Positions 51,998 to 60,897 of a DNA stretch of 64,000 nucleotides are shown here, piece by piece. Positions within the stretch are counted from its first letter, which is position 1; every line of letters starts with the position of its first letter. The notes beneath the pieces were generated by a model that ran no database searches, was not told where the DNA came from, and saw only the letters and a program-made list of their open reading frames with translations. A program made the translations under genes and the position numbers. Origin of the DNA: Flavobacterium flabelliforme (lineage in GTDB: Bacteria; Bacteroidota; Bacteroidia; Flavobacteriales; Flavobacteriaceae); NCBI RefSeq assembly GCF_017948675.1, contig NZ_JAGFBU010000001.1, forward strand, positions 1,178,001 through 1,242,000, read 5' to 3'.

Positions 51998-52809
51998 TGA
52001 AAAATACAACAGTAACAAGAATGCGATCGGCAATACTAATTTGCTTAGTAAGTTCATTGGCATTAGTTTCTTGTAAATCAAAAGCGATTGCAGTTGCGGC
52101 AAGTAATGAACCCGTAAAAGAAGCAAATTATATGACGGCCAAAAAAATAATTGAAAATTATTACAACAATAAAATTCAATTTTCTACATTATATATTAAG
52201 TCTAATGTGCGTTATGCTGATGACAAGCAAACCCAAAATGTAACAGCCGAAATCAGAATAAAAAAAGACGAACAGATTTTAGTAAGCATTCGATTTTTGG
52301 GAATAACAATGGCTAAAGCTTTGATTACTCCTACGTCTGTTAATTATTATGAAAAGATAAATAGCAAGTATTTTGAAGGAGATTTTAGTAGTTTAAGCGA
52401 ATGGTTGGGTACGGATTTGGACTATAGTAAAATTCAAAATATGTTGTTAGGACAGGCTATTGATGATTTAACAAAAGGTAAATATTTAGAATCATTATTG
52501 GAGCAGACTTACCGATTAGAGGATGCATCCAATAAAAATACAAAAAAATCATTCTTTTTGGATGCTACAAAATTCTTGATTGAGAAACAAGAAATCACAC
52601 AAACGGCAGAAGAGCGTACTATAAAAGTAGCTTATGCAGACAATAAAGTCTATAACGAGGGAACATTGCCTACCGCTGTACAGATTAATACATTTCAGAA
52701 GAAAGGAAATATCGAAATTAATCTAGATTACAACTCGATTACTTTTAATGAAGAACTTTCTTTTCCTTATAGTGTTCCAAAAGGCTACAAAAGAATTATA
52801 ATTAAGTAA
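51997..52809 (+). CDS. DUF4292 lipoprotein
   Basis: The 270-residue product has a lipoprotein signal ending 'LALVSCKSKAI' (lipobox VSC). It then has beta-rich sequence like LolA/LolB folds: 'LYIKSNVRYADDKQTQNVTAEIRIKKDEQILVSIRF' as a span, and 'KALITPTSVNYYEKINSKYFEGD'. This matches DUF4292, a family I remember as LolB-like in Bacteroidota. A role in lipoprotein or lipid handling at the outer membrane is inference. It is coupled to the TPR gene and ends 22 bp before envC. Confidence 0.85.
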   Translation: MKNTTVTRMRSAILICLVSSLALVSCKSKAIAVAASNEPVKEANYMTAKKIIENYYNNKIQFSTLYIKSNVRYADDKQTQNVTAEIRIKKDEQILVSIRFLGITMAKALITPTSVNYYEKINSKYFEGDFSSLSEWLGTDLDYSKIQNMLLGQAIDDLTKGKYLESLLEQTYRLEDASNKNTKKSFFLDATKFLIEKQEITQTAEERTIKVAYADNKVYNEGTLPTAVQINTFQKKGNIEINLDYNSITFNEELSFPYSVPKGYKRIIIK

Positions 52810-52831
52810 ATTTGCAAAAATATTTTTTAAT

Positions 52832-54085
52832 ATGCCAAAATTTCTCCTTACCCTAATTTTTATCTGTATGACTTCATTGCTATGGAGTCAGGAATCCCAA
52901 CAAGAAAAATTAGAACAACGTAAAGCTCAAATTCAACAAGAAATTCGAGACAATGAAAAGCTATTGCAGAGCGTAAAGAAAAAAGAAAAGTCTGCTTTTA
53001 ATGTGGTTATTATTCAAAACACAAAGATACAACTGAAAGAGAAATTAATAAATACTACTGAAAAGCAAACTAAATTGTTGAGTAATGATATGTATATTAA
53101 TCAAGTTCAGATTAATAAACTCAAAAAAGAGCTAGAGATTCTTAAAGAGGATTATGCTAAAATGATTGTGAAATCATATAAAAGTAGATCGGAGCAAAGT
53201 AGAGCTATGTTTTTATTGTCTTCTGAAAACTTTTTGCAAGCTTACAAAAGAGCGCAGTACATGAAGCAATATACTGGGTATAGAAAAATGCAAGGAGAAG
53301 AAATTAAATCAAAATCTACAAAACTAGTTGATTTTAATGATAAACTTAACATTCAAAAAACAGCCAAACAAAAGTTGATTGCTGAAAATGAAAGAGAAAG
53401 AATATCATTAGAAAAAGAGAAACAAGAGCAAGTAAAGTTGGTTAATGTTATCAAAAAAGATAAAAATAAGATCTCTAAAGAAATTAGTAAAAAGCAACAA
53501 GAATATAGACTTGTTGATAGACAAATTAATAAATTAATTAGAGAGGCTATTGCAGCTGCCAATAGAAAAGCCGCTTTAGAAAAAGCAAAAGCGAACCCGA
53601 GTAAACCAGTTTCTACAGCAGCAGTTTCATCATCTGTTATAGAACTAACTCCAGAAGCAAAAATAATAGCAGACAATTTTAGAGCCAATAGAGGTAGATT
53701 ACCTTATCCTGTCGAAAAGGGATACATATCTTTAGGCTACGGAAATCAAACCCATCCACTTTTTAATACTATTACAGTTCACAATAGTGGTGTTGAGATC
53801 ACAACGGATAAAGGAGCGAATGCTAGAGCCGTTTTTGGTGGTGAGGTCACAAGTGTAATTGTGTTGTCTCCGGTAAATAAAGCGGTAATGATACAACATG
53901 GTGATTATTTTACGGTGTATCAAAACTTAAGTTCTGTGAGCGTAAGCAAAGGAGATAAGGTAAGCATTAAGCAAAGTATTGGAACAGTTAGAACCAATGG
54001 AGAGACTGGGAAAACAGTTCTTAAATTCTTGATTCTTCAAAATACGACTTACAATGACCCTGATAATTGGTTATCCGGAAGATAA
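52832..54085 (+). CDS. EnvC-like murein hydrolase activator (degenerate M23/LytM domain)
   Basis: The 417-residue periplasmic protein has a signal peptide ('SLLWSQ'), a long coiled coil (about residues 22-245) and a C-terminal LytM domain (about 300-417). The metal ligands are lost: the HxGxD motif reads HNSGVE, and the C-terminal HxH is replaced by 'TVLKFLIL'. This loss is expected of EnvC, which activates amidases at division under FtsEX and does not cut itself. It ends the cluster at a strong terminator. Confidence 0.9.
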   Translation: MPKFLLTLIFICMTSLLWSQESQQEKLEQRKAQIQQEIRDNEKLLQSVKKKEKSAFNVVIIQNTKIQLKEKLINTTEKQTKLLSNDMYINQVQINKLKKELEILKEDYAKMIVKSYKSRSEQSRAMFLLSSENFLQAYKRAQYMKQYTGYRKMQGEEIKSKSTKLVDFNDKLNIQKTAKQKLIAENERERISLEKEKQEQVKLVNVIKKDKNKISKEISKKQQEYRLVDRQINKLIREAIAAANRKAALEKAKANPSKPVSTAAVSSSVIELTPEAKIIADNFRANRGRLPYPVEKGYISLGYGNQTHPLFNTITVHNSGVEITTDKGANARAVFGGEVTSVIVLSPVNKAVMIQHGDYFTVYQNLSSVSVSKGDKVSIKQSIGTVRTNGETGKTVLKFLILQNTTYNDPDNWLSGR

Positions 54086-54102
54086 GCAATCCGACAACAT
54101 AC

Positions 54103-54147
54103 AAAAAAGCACTATCAAATTATTAAGAATTTGATAGTGCTTTTTTT
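54103..54147. terminator. Terminator after the envC-like gene
   Basis: Arms 54103-54120 and 54129-54146 pair perfectly over 18 bp around an 8-nt loop, with A's before and T's after. It ends the + strand cluster; 54148-54379 holds nothing else I can name. Confidence 0.9.
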
Positions 54148-54379
54148 ATGGGTTTACTTTTAGTGATTACGTATTCCTGAAATTAGAGCTTTTTAAAACA
54201 CCAAGAGTAATAAATCTTCAATCATCTAGAATCTTATTACATAAAATGTGATTGAAAGTTCTAAAATTCGTTGAGTAGAAATGGAGATTTTCATTGATCA
54301 AAATTTTAAATAAATCACATTACAACCGTATTAAAAAGCTAAAATTTTAGTCGTTTATTAAAGTGCGATTAATCAGTAA

Positions 54380-56626
54380 TTACTCTTTATTGACATTATT
54401 AAATTCCTTGAATAACTCTAATAAATTCATTAATGATTTAACGAGATCATTAGATTCAAGTAATAGCGCAAAATACAATTTACTATTTTTAGGACTTGTT
54501 TCTGTTGTTCTAATCCTTTTGATCTGTTTTGTTATCAAATCTGAAACAGTGTCTAATAATGCTTGTTTATCATTTAAAATTGTATCAATTTGATGAAAGT
54601 CTTCATTCTTAAAACTTTCTTCTAATAATTGTAGCAAATGCTGCAATTGGGTATCAATATTTTTAAGCCCTTTTATCTGATTGAATTTTAATTTTTTGTG
54701 ATTGTTATTAACGTGCAAATAACTATTGGTGGTAATAAAATCGATGGATTGAACCATATCTTGCAAATATCCTAAAATTAAAATATAAAATTTACTTGCT
54801 TCAACGGAGTTATCATCTAGGTTTTTTATTAAATAAAACACATTACTTTTTAGCTCATCAATTTCTTTTTCTAACTTTTTTTGATCTTTCTTATTTTCTT
54901 TTAATTTTGCTAAATCTTGCATACTTAAATTATCAATTAAGTTTGAATATAAAGCACTGGTTTTGCGAAATACTTTTGAAATTTGTGCAGAACTCTCGGT
55001 AATCATTTCTTTTACAGTTCCGATATCTTCCTTACGCAAACTTTTGATTTCCTCTTCATTTTTAATCTTTTGTTTGTGTTTTCTAGAACTGTTGTACAAC
55101 ATAATTCCTAACATAAGTAACAAACCAACAAAAGCGAATATTTCACCTACTTTTAAAATATAAGCCATTATAAAGGCCAATACAAAGGCAATAATTGCTG
55201 TAAAAAACCAACCACCAATTACTTTGAATACACCTGCAATTCTATATACAGCACTTTCTCTGTCCCAAGCTCTGTCAGCAAAGGAAGTTCCCATTGCAAC
55301 CATAAAAGTTACATAAGTAGTAGAAAGCGGTAATTTCATAGAAGTACCTATTGAAATTAATATACTGGCAACCATTAAGTTTACCGAAGCTCTAACCATA
55401 TCAAAAGCGGGCTCGTCATCAGTTTTTTTGGTTGTTTTCTTTACACTTTCAAATCGTTTGTCAATTTTAATCTGTAATTTTTTAGGAAGAAAAACATTTA
55501 TAGCTTGACCAATATACACTCCGAATCGTACAATAAATCGAGAAGCTGTGTTGGGTGTAAATTTCTCATCACCTTCGCCTTGTCGGGATAAATTTACACC
55601 TGTTTCTATTACACTTTTCGCTTTTTTCGAAGTCCACAAAGTCACAACCATTACCACTCCAGCTAATAATAGGAAATAAAATGGAGCAACAATATCGTCA
55701 TTAGCCAAAGCGCCCATCATAAAGGAATCGCCAGAAACGCCACTTCCCTGAAAAATTTGATAGGAATTAAAAGCCGCAATTGGTACTCCGATAAAGTTGA
55801 CTAAGTCATTTCCTGCAAAGGCCAAAGCCAAAGCAAATGTTCCGATGAGAATGATAACACGTAAAATATTGACTTTGAAATAACTTATTAGTATTTGGGA
55901 AAGTATAAGAAATACAGCAAAATTTACGGCAAGAATTAAAAACTGATGTTTATCAATCCATTCAAATTGTTCCGAAGAGATGAATGAAACACCTTTAAGT
56001 CCTTTGATTAAAATAAAAAAGGTTATCGCTGTAATGGCTACTCCGCCAAAGATTGCGCCAAAATATTTTAGCTTTTTCTCATAATGAAAAGTAAAAATAA
56101 GACGCGAAATGTATTGTATAAAACTTCCCAAAGAGAACGACAGAATTACGGAGAGTAAAATACTGTAAACAATTGTAGAGGCTTTTTTGGTATTGATGTA
56201 CATTCCTAAATGATCTAATGTCTCGTCGGAAGTGTAAATTTTGTAAAGAGCCAAACAAACAGCTGCGCCTAATAATTCAAAAATAATTGAAACAGTGGTA
56301 GAAGTTGGTAATCCCAAAGAGTTAAAAACATCTAACAATAAAATATCGGATATCATAACGGCCAAGAAAATAATCATGACATCATTAAAACTAAACATAC
56401 TAGGGACAAAAATACCGCTTCGAGCAATTTCCATCATTCCGCTAGAAAACATGGCGCCCACTAATACACCAAGACTAGCCACAATCATGGTGGTTTTAAA
56501 AGAAACTGCTTTAGAACCTACAGCGGAGTTTAAGAAGTTTACGGCATCATTACTGACTCCAACTACTAGATCTATAATAGCTAAAACGCCTAATACGATT
56601 AACATTATAACATATATCTGCTCCAT
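54380..56626 (-). CDS. PiT-family inorganic phosphate transporter with PhoU-like C-terminal domain
   Basis: The 748-residue membrane protein takes up phosphate driven by ion symport. Two family repeats are visible: 'VGVSNDAVNFLNSAVGSKAV' in the first helix pair and 'AGNDLVNFIGVPIAAFNSYQ' in the second (GxNDxxN motifs). About 12 helices reach residue 520. The last 220 residues are charged helices ('ITESSAQISKVFRKTSALYSNLI'), like a fused PhoU/DUF47 regulator. This long form is common in Bacteroidota. All genes from here to the end of the window share its direction. Confidence 0.9.
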   Translation of the reverse strand: MEQIYVIMLIVLGVLAIIDLVVGVSNDAVNFLNSAVGSKAVSFKTTMIVASLGVLVGAMFSSGMMEIARSGIFVPSMFSFNDVMIIFLAVMISDILLLDVFNSLGLPTSTTVSIIFELLGAAVCLALYKIYTSDETLDHLGMYINTKKASTIVYSILLSVILSFSLGSFIQYISRLIFTFHYEKKLKYFGAIFGGVAITAITFFILIKGLKGVSFISSEQFEWIDKHQFLILAVNFAVFLILSQILISYFKVNILRVIILIGTFALALAFAGNDLVNFIGVPIAAFNSYQIFQGSGVSGDSFMMGALANDDIVAPFYFLLLAGVVMVVTLWTSKKAKSVIETGVNLSRQGEGDEKFTPNTASRFIVRFGVYIGQAINVFLPKKLQIKIDKRFESVKKTTKKTDDEPAFDMVRASVNLMVASILISIGTSMKLPLSTTYVTFMVAMGTSFADRAWDRESAVYRIAGVFKVIGGWFFTAIIAFVLAFIMAYILKVGEIFAFVGLLLMLGIMLYNSSRKHKQKIKNEEEIKSLRKEDIGTVKEMITESSAQISKVFRKTSALYSNLIDNLSMQDLAKLKENKKDQKKLEKEIDELKSNVFYLIKNLDDNSVEASKFYILILGYLQDMVQSIDFITTNSYLHVNNNHKKLKFNQIKGLKNIDTQLQHLLQLLEESFKNEDFHQIDTILNDKQALLDTVSDLITKQIKRIRTTETSPKNSKLYFALLLESNDLVKSLMNLLELFKEFNNVNKE

Positions 56627-56771
56627 AGTACTTTGCGTTTTTAATTTTTACAAAAGTCCTTTAAGAATTTTGTTTGCATGTTAACTTAATGTTATTAAAA
56701 AGTTATGCCAGCTATAAGTGTCTAAAGTACAAATTTGAAGTAAAAGGAACATGAAAAATAGACATATAATA

Positions 56772-56798
56772 AAAAAGCAGCCTAGATAGCTGCTTTTT
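56772..56798 (-). terminator. Terminator after the deacetylase gene
   Basis: AAAAAGCAG (56772-56780) pairs with CTGCTTTTT (56790-56798) around a 9-nt loop. It lies downstream of the - strand deacetylase gene. Confidence 0.75.
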
Positions 56799-56831
56799 AT
56801 TTTATGTTTTAGGACGAGTAATTTGACTGCT

Positions 56832-57671
56832 TTATTTGAAAGAAGATTCAATAGACTTCAGCATTCCTTGTGGAGAGGAGGTTCCGGAGATAATAATTCT
56901 TCTTATGGTGTAAAGAGGATCTATAGAATCTCTTTTGGTAGATAAGATATAAGCCATTTTATGACCACTCTTTTTTAATTCTGGAATTGCTGCCGTATTC
57001 CATAGACCAAAAGGATAAGCAAAGTCAGTAACAGGTTTACCAATTATTGCTTCTAATTTTGCTTTTGGTTTTACAAATTGGGTATTCCAATCTTCATCAG
57101 CATATTTTGTTACCATGTGGTGATCCCAAGTGTGTGATGCAATGACATGTCCTTCATCCGACAAAGTTTTTATTTCTTCTTTAGTCATATAACCAGGACG
57201 GTTTATAGCTACTGTCATAACAAAAAAGACTCCTTTAAAACCATATTTTTTCATTTCTACCGCACCAATATTATACTGATCCACTCTTGTATCGTCAAAA
57301 GTAATCATGATTGGTTTTTCTGGAAGCTTTCCATCAAATACTAAATAGTCGTATAATTGTTCTGGTAAAATAGTATGATAACCAGCCTCAGACAAAGTTT
57401 TCATTTGTTCAGCAAATGCGGCAGGTTTTACCGTATTGGTCTTCATCACATCGCTAGCAGTACTTTTAAACTCCCTTATATTGTGATAACATAATATTGG
57501 CACTTCTTTTTTAGAGAGAATCGTTGCGGCGTCTGCTATGACTTTTTTATCAGTAGTTTTTTTTACCGAAAGAGTGTCACTTGTTGCTTCTGGCTTTACC
57601 TCAGATGTTTCTTTTTTGCAACTTATAAATAAAAAAAGGCCTAAAAAAATAGAAATAATAATTTTTTTCAT
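56832..57671 (-). CDS. Polysaccharide deacetylase family lipoprotein (NodB fold)
   Basis: NodB-fold enzymes remove N- or O-acetyl groups from glycans. The 279-residue lipoprotein (lipobox 'FISC', residues about 16-19) has the metal motif 'MITFDDTRVDQY' (TFDD, with Thr where Gly is usual), 'FFVMTVAI' and the His pair 'SHTWDHH'. It ends with 'FAYPFGLWN'. It is probably anchored in the outer membrane and acts on wall or surface polysaccharide. It lies 14 bp after the gene for another lipoprotein, so the two form an operon with a promoter at 58776-58783. Confidence 0.88.
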   Translation of the reverse strand: MKKIIISIFLGLFLFISCKKETSEVKPEATSDTLSVKKTTDKKVIADAATILSKKEVPILCYHNIREFKSTASDVMKTNTVKPAAFAEQMKTLSEAGYHTILPEQLYDYLVFDGKLPEKPIMITFDDTRVDQYNIGAVEMKKYGFKGVFFVMTVAINRPGYMTKEEIKTLSDEGHVIASHTWDHHMVTKYADEDWNTQFVKPKAKLEAIIGKPVTDFAYPFGLWNTAAIPELKKSGHKMAYILSTKRDSIDPLYTIRRIIISGTSSPQGMLKSIESSFK

Positions 57672-57685
57672 AATCTAAAACTAAA

Positions 57686-58714
57686 TTATTGGTACTGAAT
57701 ATAAACTGGTTTTGGAGTAAATTTTACTAATTCTTCTGGAGTATACATTTCCCAATCGTTCTTGTTGTCATTTTTATAGAATAATTTAAAACCAGTGAAT
57801 TGAACAGGTTCTTTATAAATATAACGCAAATAAGTTGACCTTTTTAATACTTTACTGCCAAAACCATCCATGTGCATCACGATTTGAACTTCAGGAACTG
57901 TTTTGATATCCTTATAGTTTTTAATCATTCCTTGTGTAAAACGGTGTACCACTAGCACTTTTGGAGGCAAGTTGTTTTTGCGAACTAAGTCTACTAAAAT
58001 GTCAATAGCATCATTGATATCTTGAGCTGTGAAATTTCCAATTTTAGAACCCGGACGTTCTCCATTTTTCATAGAAAATTCTGGGTCAATACCAAGATGT
58101 ACATTAGGCATTGAAAGATATTGAGCCAGTTGCTGCACTTCCTCTTTTACAGTACTATGTCCTACTTGAATGTCTAAAAAAACAAGCGCATTAATTGGTT
58201 TTGCCCAGCTAATAATGGTATCAATTTGTTTAAAAGGCATTCTCATGCGGTGTTTATTGTCCTTACCTGGAGCACCTTGAGCGGTAACTGCAATATAGTG
58301 TAAAGCTGGAATTGCTTTTATAGTTGGGTCTGCAGCTTGCCATCTAGCGACTTCCCCTTTTAATTTTTCTAACATTTCTTGACGAGGAAATTCTCCTAAA
58401 ACTCCCATTCGGGTTGAATATAAATTCCCATAATATGCAATGATTCTATTGTAAGGCAAAATAGCACCTGGTAAAGGATAAGGAGCTTTTACTGGCCATT
58501 TACCGGTTGTGTCATTTACACTTAAGGCAGCATTTCTTTTATCAAAATCAATTGTGTCAATAGTCAGCGCTTTTGTTTTTTGTACAGAATCTGCTTTTAT
58601 CGTTTCGGTTTTATCTAAACTGTCTTTAGGATCTGCTGCTTTACTGCGGTCGCAAGCCATCATACTTAATAGTACTACAGGAAGAGTGATACATGCAATA
58701 ATTGATTTTTTCAT
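57686..58714 (-). CDS. Lipoprotein of unknown function, possibly a TIM-barrel glycan enzyme
   Basis: The 342-residue product has a lipoprotein signal ending 'SMMACDRSKA'. The mature part has 'PGAILPYNRIIAYYGNLYS', 'IPALHYIAVTAQG', 'INALVFLDIQVGHS', 'VHLGIDPEFSMKN' and 'KVLVVHRFTQGM'. These evenly spaced hydrophobic strands, with acidic residues at their ends, suggest a beta/alpha barrel. I know no named family. Coupling with a deacetylase points to polysaccharide processing at the cell surface, but that is inference. Confidence 0.65.
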   Translation of the reverse strand: MKKSIIACITLPVVLLSMMACDRSKAADPKDSLDKTETIKADSVQKTKALTIDTIDFDKRNAALSVNDTTGKWPVKAPYPLPGAILPYNRIIAYYGNLYSTRMGVLGEFPRQEMLEKLKGEVARWQAADPTIKAIPALHYIAVTAQGAPGKDNKHRMRMPFKQIDTIISWAKPINALVFLDIQVGHSTVKEEVQQLAQYLSMPNVHLGIDPEFSMKNGERPGSKIGNFTAQDINDAIDILVDLVRKNNLPPKVLVVHRFTQGMIKNYKDIKTVPEVQIVMHMDGFGSKVLKRSTYLRYIYKEPVQFTGFKLFYKNDNKNDWEMYTPEELVKFTPKPVYIQYQ

Positions 58715-58775
58715 AGGTAGTACTGTTGAGTATTAAGTAAAAGTAAAAAGTAAGTTTTTATTATTAAATAGCGTA

Positions 58776-58783
58776 CAAAGATA
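58776..58783 (-). promoter_or_regulatory. -7 promoter element of the lipoprotein-deacetylase operon
   Basis: On the - strand the bases read TATCTTTG, 61 bp before the ATG at 58714. Confidence 0.5.
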
Positions 58784-58900
58784 TGATTTTAAAAGAATGC
58801 CTAATGGTATAAATTTGTTTCTGAATGTCGTATTTTTTATATAATTTACGGTTTTTGATACAATTACATTTCATTACAATAACCCTTGGAATTTTTGATA

Positions 58901-58931
58901 AAAAAAAGAGACCATCCATAAGGGTGGTCTC
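58901..58931 (-). terminator. Terminator after the cytochrome c peroxidase gene
   Basis: GAGACCATCC (58908-58917) pairs with GGGTGGTCTC (58922-58931), with one G-U. On the - strand the stem is followed by seven T's. It ends the peroxidase/PhoX transcript. Confidence 0.85.
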
Positions 58932-59012
58932 TCAAAAAACTTCTCTCAGGATAAAGAGAAGTAAAAAAAAACAAAAACAAACTTCGGTTTAGACTTTGAT
59001 GTCTTATACTAT

Positions 59013-60830
59013 CTATTCTACGTATTTATCATCTGTTAAGGTCTCCATAAAAGCAACTAACGCTTTTATCTCTTTGTCATTAAGATTTAATTTGTCAGGA
59101 GCTAAACTTTGATTTTCAACTTTTAAACCAACACCAATTCCTCCACCTTTATTATAAAAATCAATTACTTGTTCTAAACTCGAAAATACGCCATTGTGCA
59201 TATACGGTGCAGTTATAGCAACATTTCTTAAAGTAGGCGTTTTGAATGCATTTTTTAATTGTTCCATTTGATGTTGTTTATATCTTCCTAAATCGGGACT
59301 TATTTTCAAATTGTTTTGATTTTCAGGTGTGCCAATAACTTCATGCTCCGTTTTATTGAATTTTGGCGGAACTGTTCCGTTGAAAAGCGGAATGAAATGA
59401 CAAGTGGCACATTTTGCCTTGCCTGCGAATAAATTAAAACCTAGTTTTTCTTGGTTGCTATAAACATTAGATTCTCCTCGCATGTACTTATCAAATTTAC
59501 TATCAAATGCATTTAAGGAACGTACATAACTGGCCAAAGCATTTTGAACTTGCCATTCTTGTATTTGTTTTGATTTTGGAAATGCCTGTTGGAATAATTT
59601 GAAATAGGCTTTGTCCTTATTTAGAAATCCAATAATATTGGACACATTTCCGTGCATTTCCTCTTTATTTTGAATAACATCTGAACTTTGTTTTTCTAAA
59701 TCTAATTGTCGCATGTCCCAAAATTGTGCATTTTGTAAAGAAGCATAAGTCAGAGTAGGTGTGTTGCGAGCTAATTTTCCGCCTTGCAACGAAACATTGT
59801 TTTTTAAATTATTTGTGAAAGCTAATTTAGGGTTATGACAAGAGGTACAACTTCTAGTATTGTCTTTTGAGAACCTATTTTCTGAAAACAACTTTTTGCC
59901 TAATGCCACTTTCTCAGCGGTATATTGATATTCTTTTGAAGGAATAAAAGCATTTACATCAAACGCATTTTTATCAAAAATAGTTGTTGCCTTAGGATTG
60001 ACTACACTATTCTGATCTATATTTTTTATTGCGTTTGTTTTTTGAAAAGCAATCAAATTTTTATAGATAGGATTTAAGAAATTGGTAATAAAGTAAATTC
60101 TATCAAAAGTGATGAAATCATTATTTGTTTGGCAATACTTGGATGCTTCATTACAGCTATTTACTATTTCTTTTACTAGTTTAGTAGATTCGCCTCCATG
60201 ATAATCCATTTTGCTAATCAAATTGCTAATAGAATTCAAACCTATTTTGGCTTCCGGAATTGATAATTGTGCAAGCGGAGAATCAAATCCTGTAATTCCA
60301 AGTGCGAGAATGCGATTTACTTGCATTTTTATAGCGTCCAAAACAAAATCATCAGAAATGGTTATCACACTAATACTTTGTTTAACCTGATTCAAATTTG
60401 CTTTTATCATTTTTATCTCTCGAACTAAAGTAGTTTTGTTTTTAGAATCATATTCTGGATAGAGAATTTCTTCAATTACTTGAAAACCATTTGGCGGTAA
60501 AAACTTATTTTCGGCAACTTCTAGTTCATCTAATGCAGGACCATTTATAAAACGTGCTGGATCAGGAGTAAAATATTCTACCGCCCATTCTATTTTTTTA
60601 TAAGCTAGGCGTGTATGTGCAAAAGCCTGTTTTAATTTATTTAGATCCGTTTCTTTTTCAGCCAGTTTCTGAAAATGGTTCGTTTTTAACTCTAGATTTT
60701 CAATATCAGCTAATAACTCTTTTTGAACTTTCAAAGTAGTGTATTCTTTTTTGCAGCTTTGTAAAATCATTACCAGACTGCAACACAGAATAAGACTAAT
60801 TTTTAGAATACAATTTTGATTGAATTTCAT
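59013..60830 (-). CDS. Imelysin-like domain fused to di-heme cytochrome c peroxidase (MauG/CCP)
   Basis: The 605-residue lipoprotein (lipobox near 'ILQSC') has an N-terminal helical half (about 30-290) with 'FINGPALDELEVAENKF' and 'GFQVIEEILYPEYD', resembling the imelysin/EfeO fold. The C-terminal half is a di-heme peroxidase. Heme sites are CTSCH near residue 327 and CATCH near 475; 'TPTLRNVAITAPYMHNG' carries the usual Met/His region. It probably reduces peroxide or oxidises a partner at the periplasmic face. It lies 67 bp after the PhoX-like gene, in one transcript. Confidence 0.85.
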   Translation of the reverse strand: MKFNQNCILKISLILCCSLVMILQSCKKEYTTLKVQKELLADIENLELKTNHFQKLAEKETDLNKLKQAFAHTRLAYKKIEWAVEYFTPDPARFINGPALDELEVAENKFLPPNGFQVIEEILYPEYDSKNKTTLVREIKMIKANLNQVKQSISVITISDDFVLDAIKMQVNRILALGITGFDSPLAQLSIPEAKIGLNSISNLISKMDYHGGESTKLVKEIVNSCNEASKYCQTNNDFITFDRIYFITNFLNPIYKNLIAFQKTNAIKNIDQNSVVNPKATTIFDKNAFDVNAFIPSKEYQYTAEKVALGKKLFSENRFSKDNTRSCTSCHNPKLAFTNNLKNNVSLQGGKLARNTPTLTYASLQNAQFWDMRQLDLEKQSSDVIQNKEEMHGNVSNIIGFLNKDKAYFKLFQQAFPKSKQIQEWQVQNALASYVRSLNAFDSKFDKYMRGESNVYSNQEKLGFNLFAGKAKCATCHFIPLFNGTVPPKFNKTEHEVIGTPENQNNLKISPDLGRYKQHQMEQLKNAFKTPTLRNVAITAPYMHNGVFSSLEQVIDFYNKGGGIGVGLKVENQSLAPDKLNLNDKEIKALVAFMETLTDDKYVE

Positions 60831-60897
60831 TTTGAGGTAATTATATATACCAAAACAACCTAGTAAAGGTTGTCTTGGTATAATTGATAATCAAATA

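Noticed and set aside
56627..56760. Possible Pho-box upstream of the PiT gene (TTAACAT-like repeats)
   Set aside because: The words are short and A+T-rich, and I know no reliable Pho-box consensus for this phylum.
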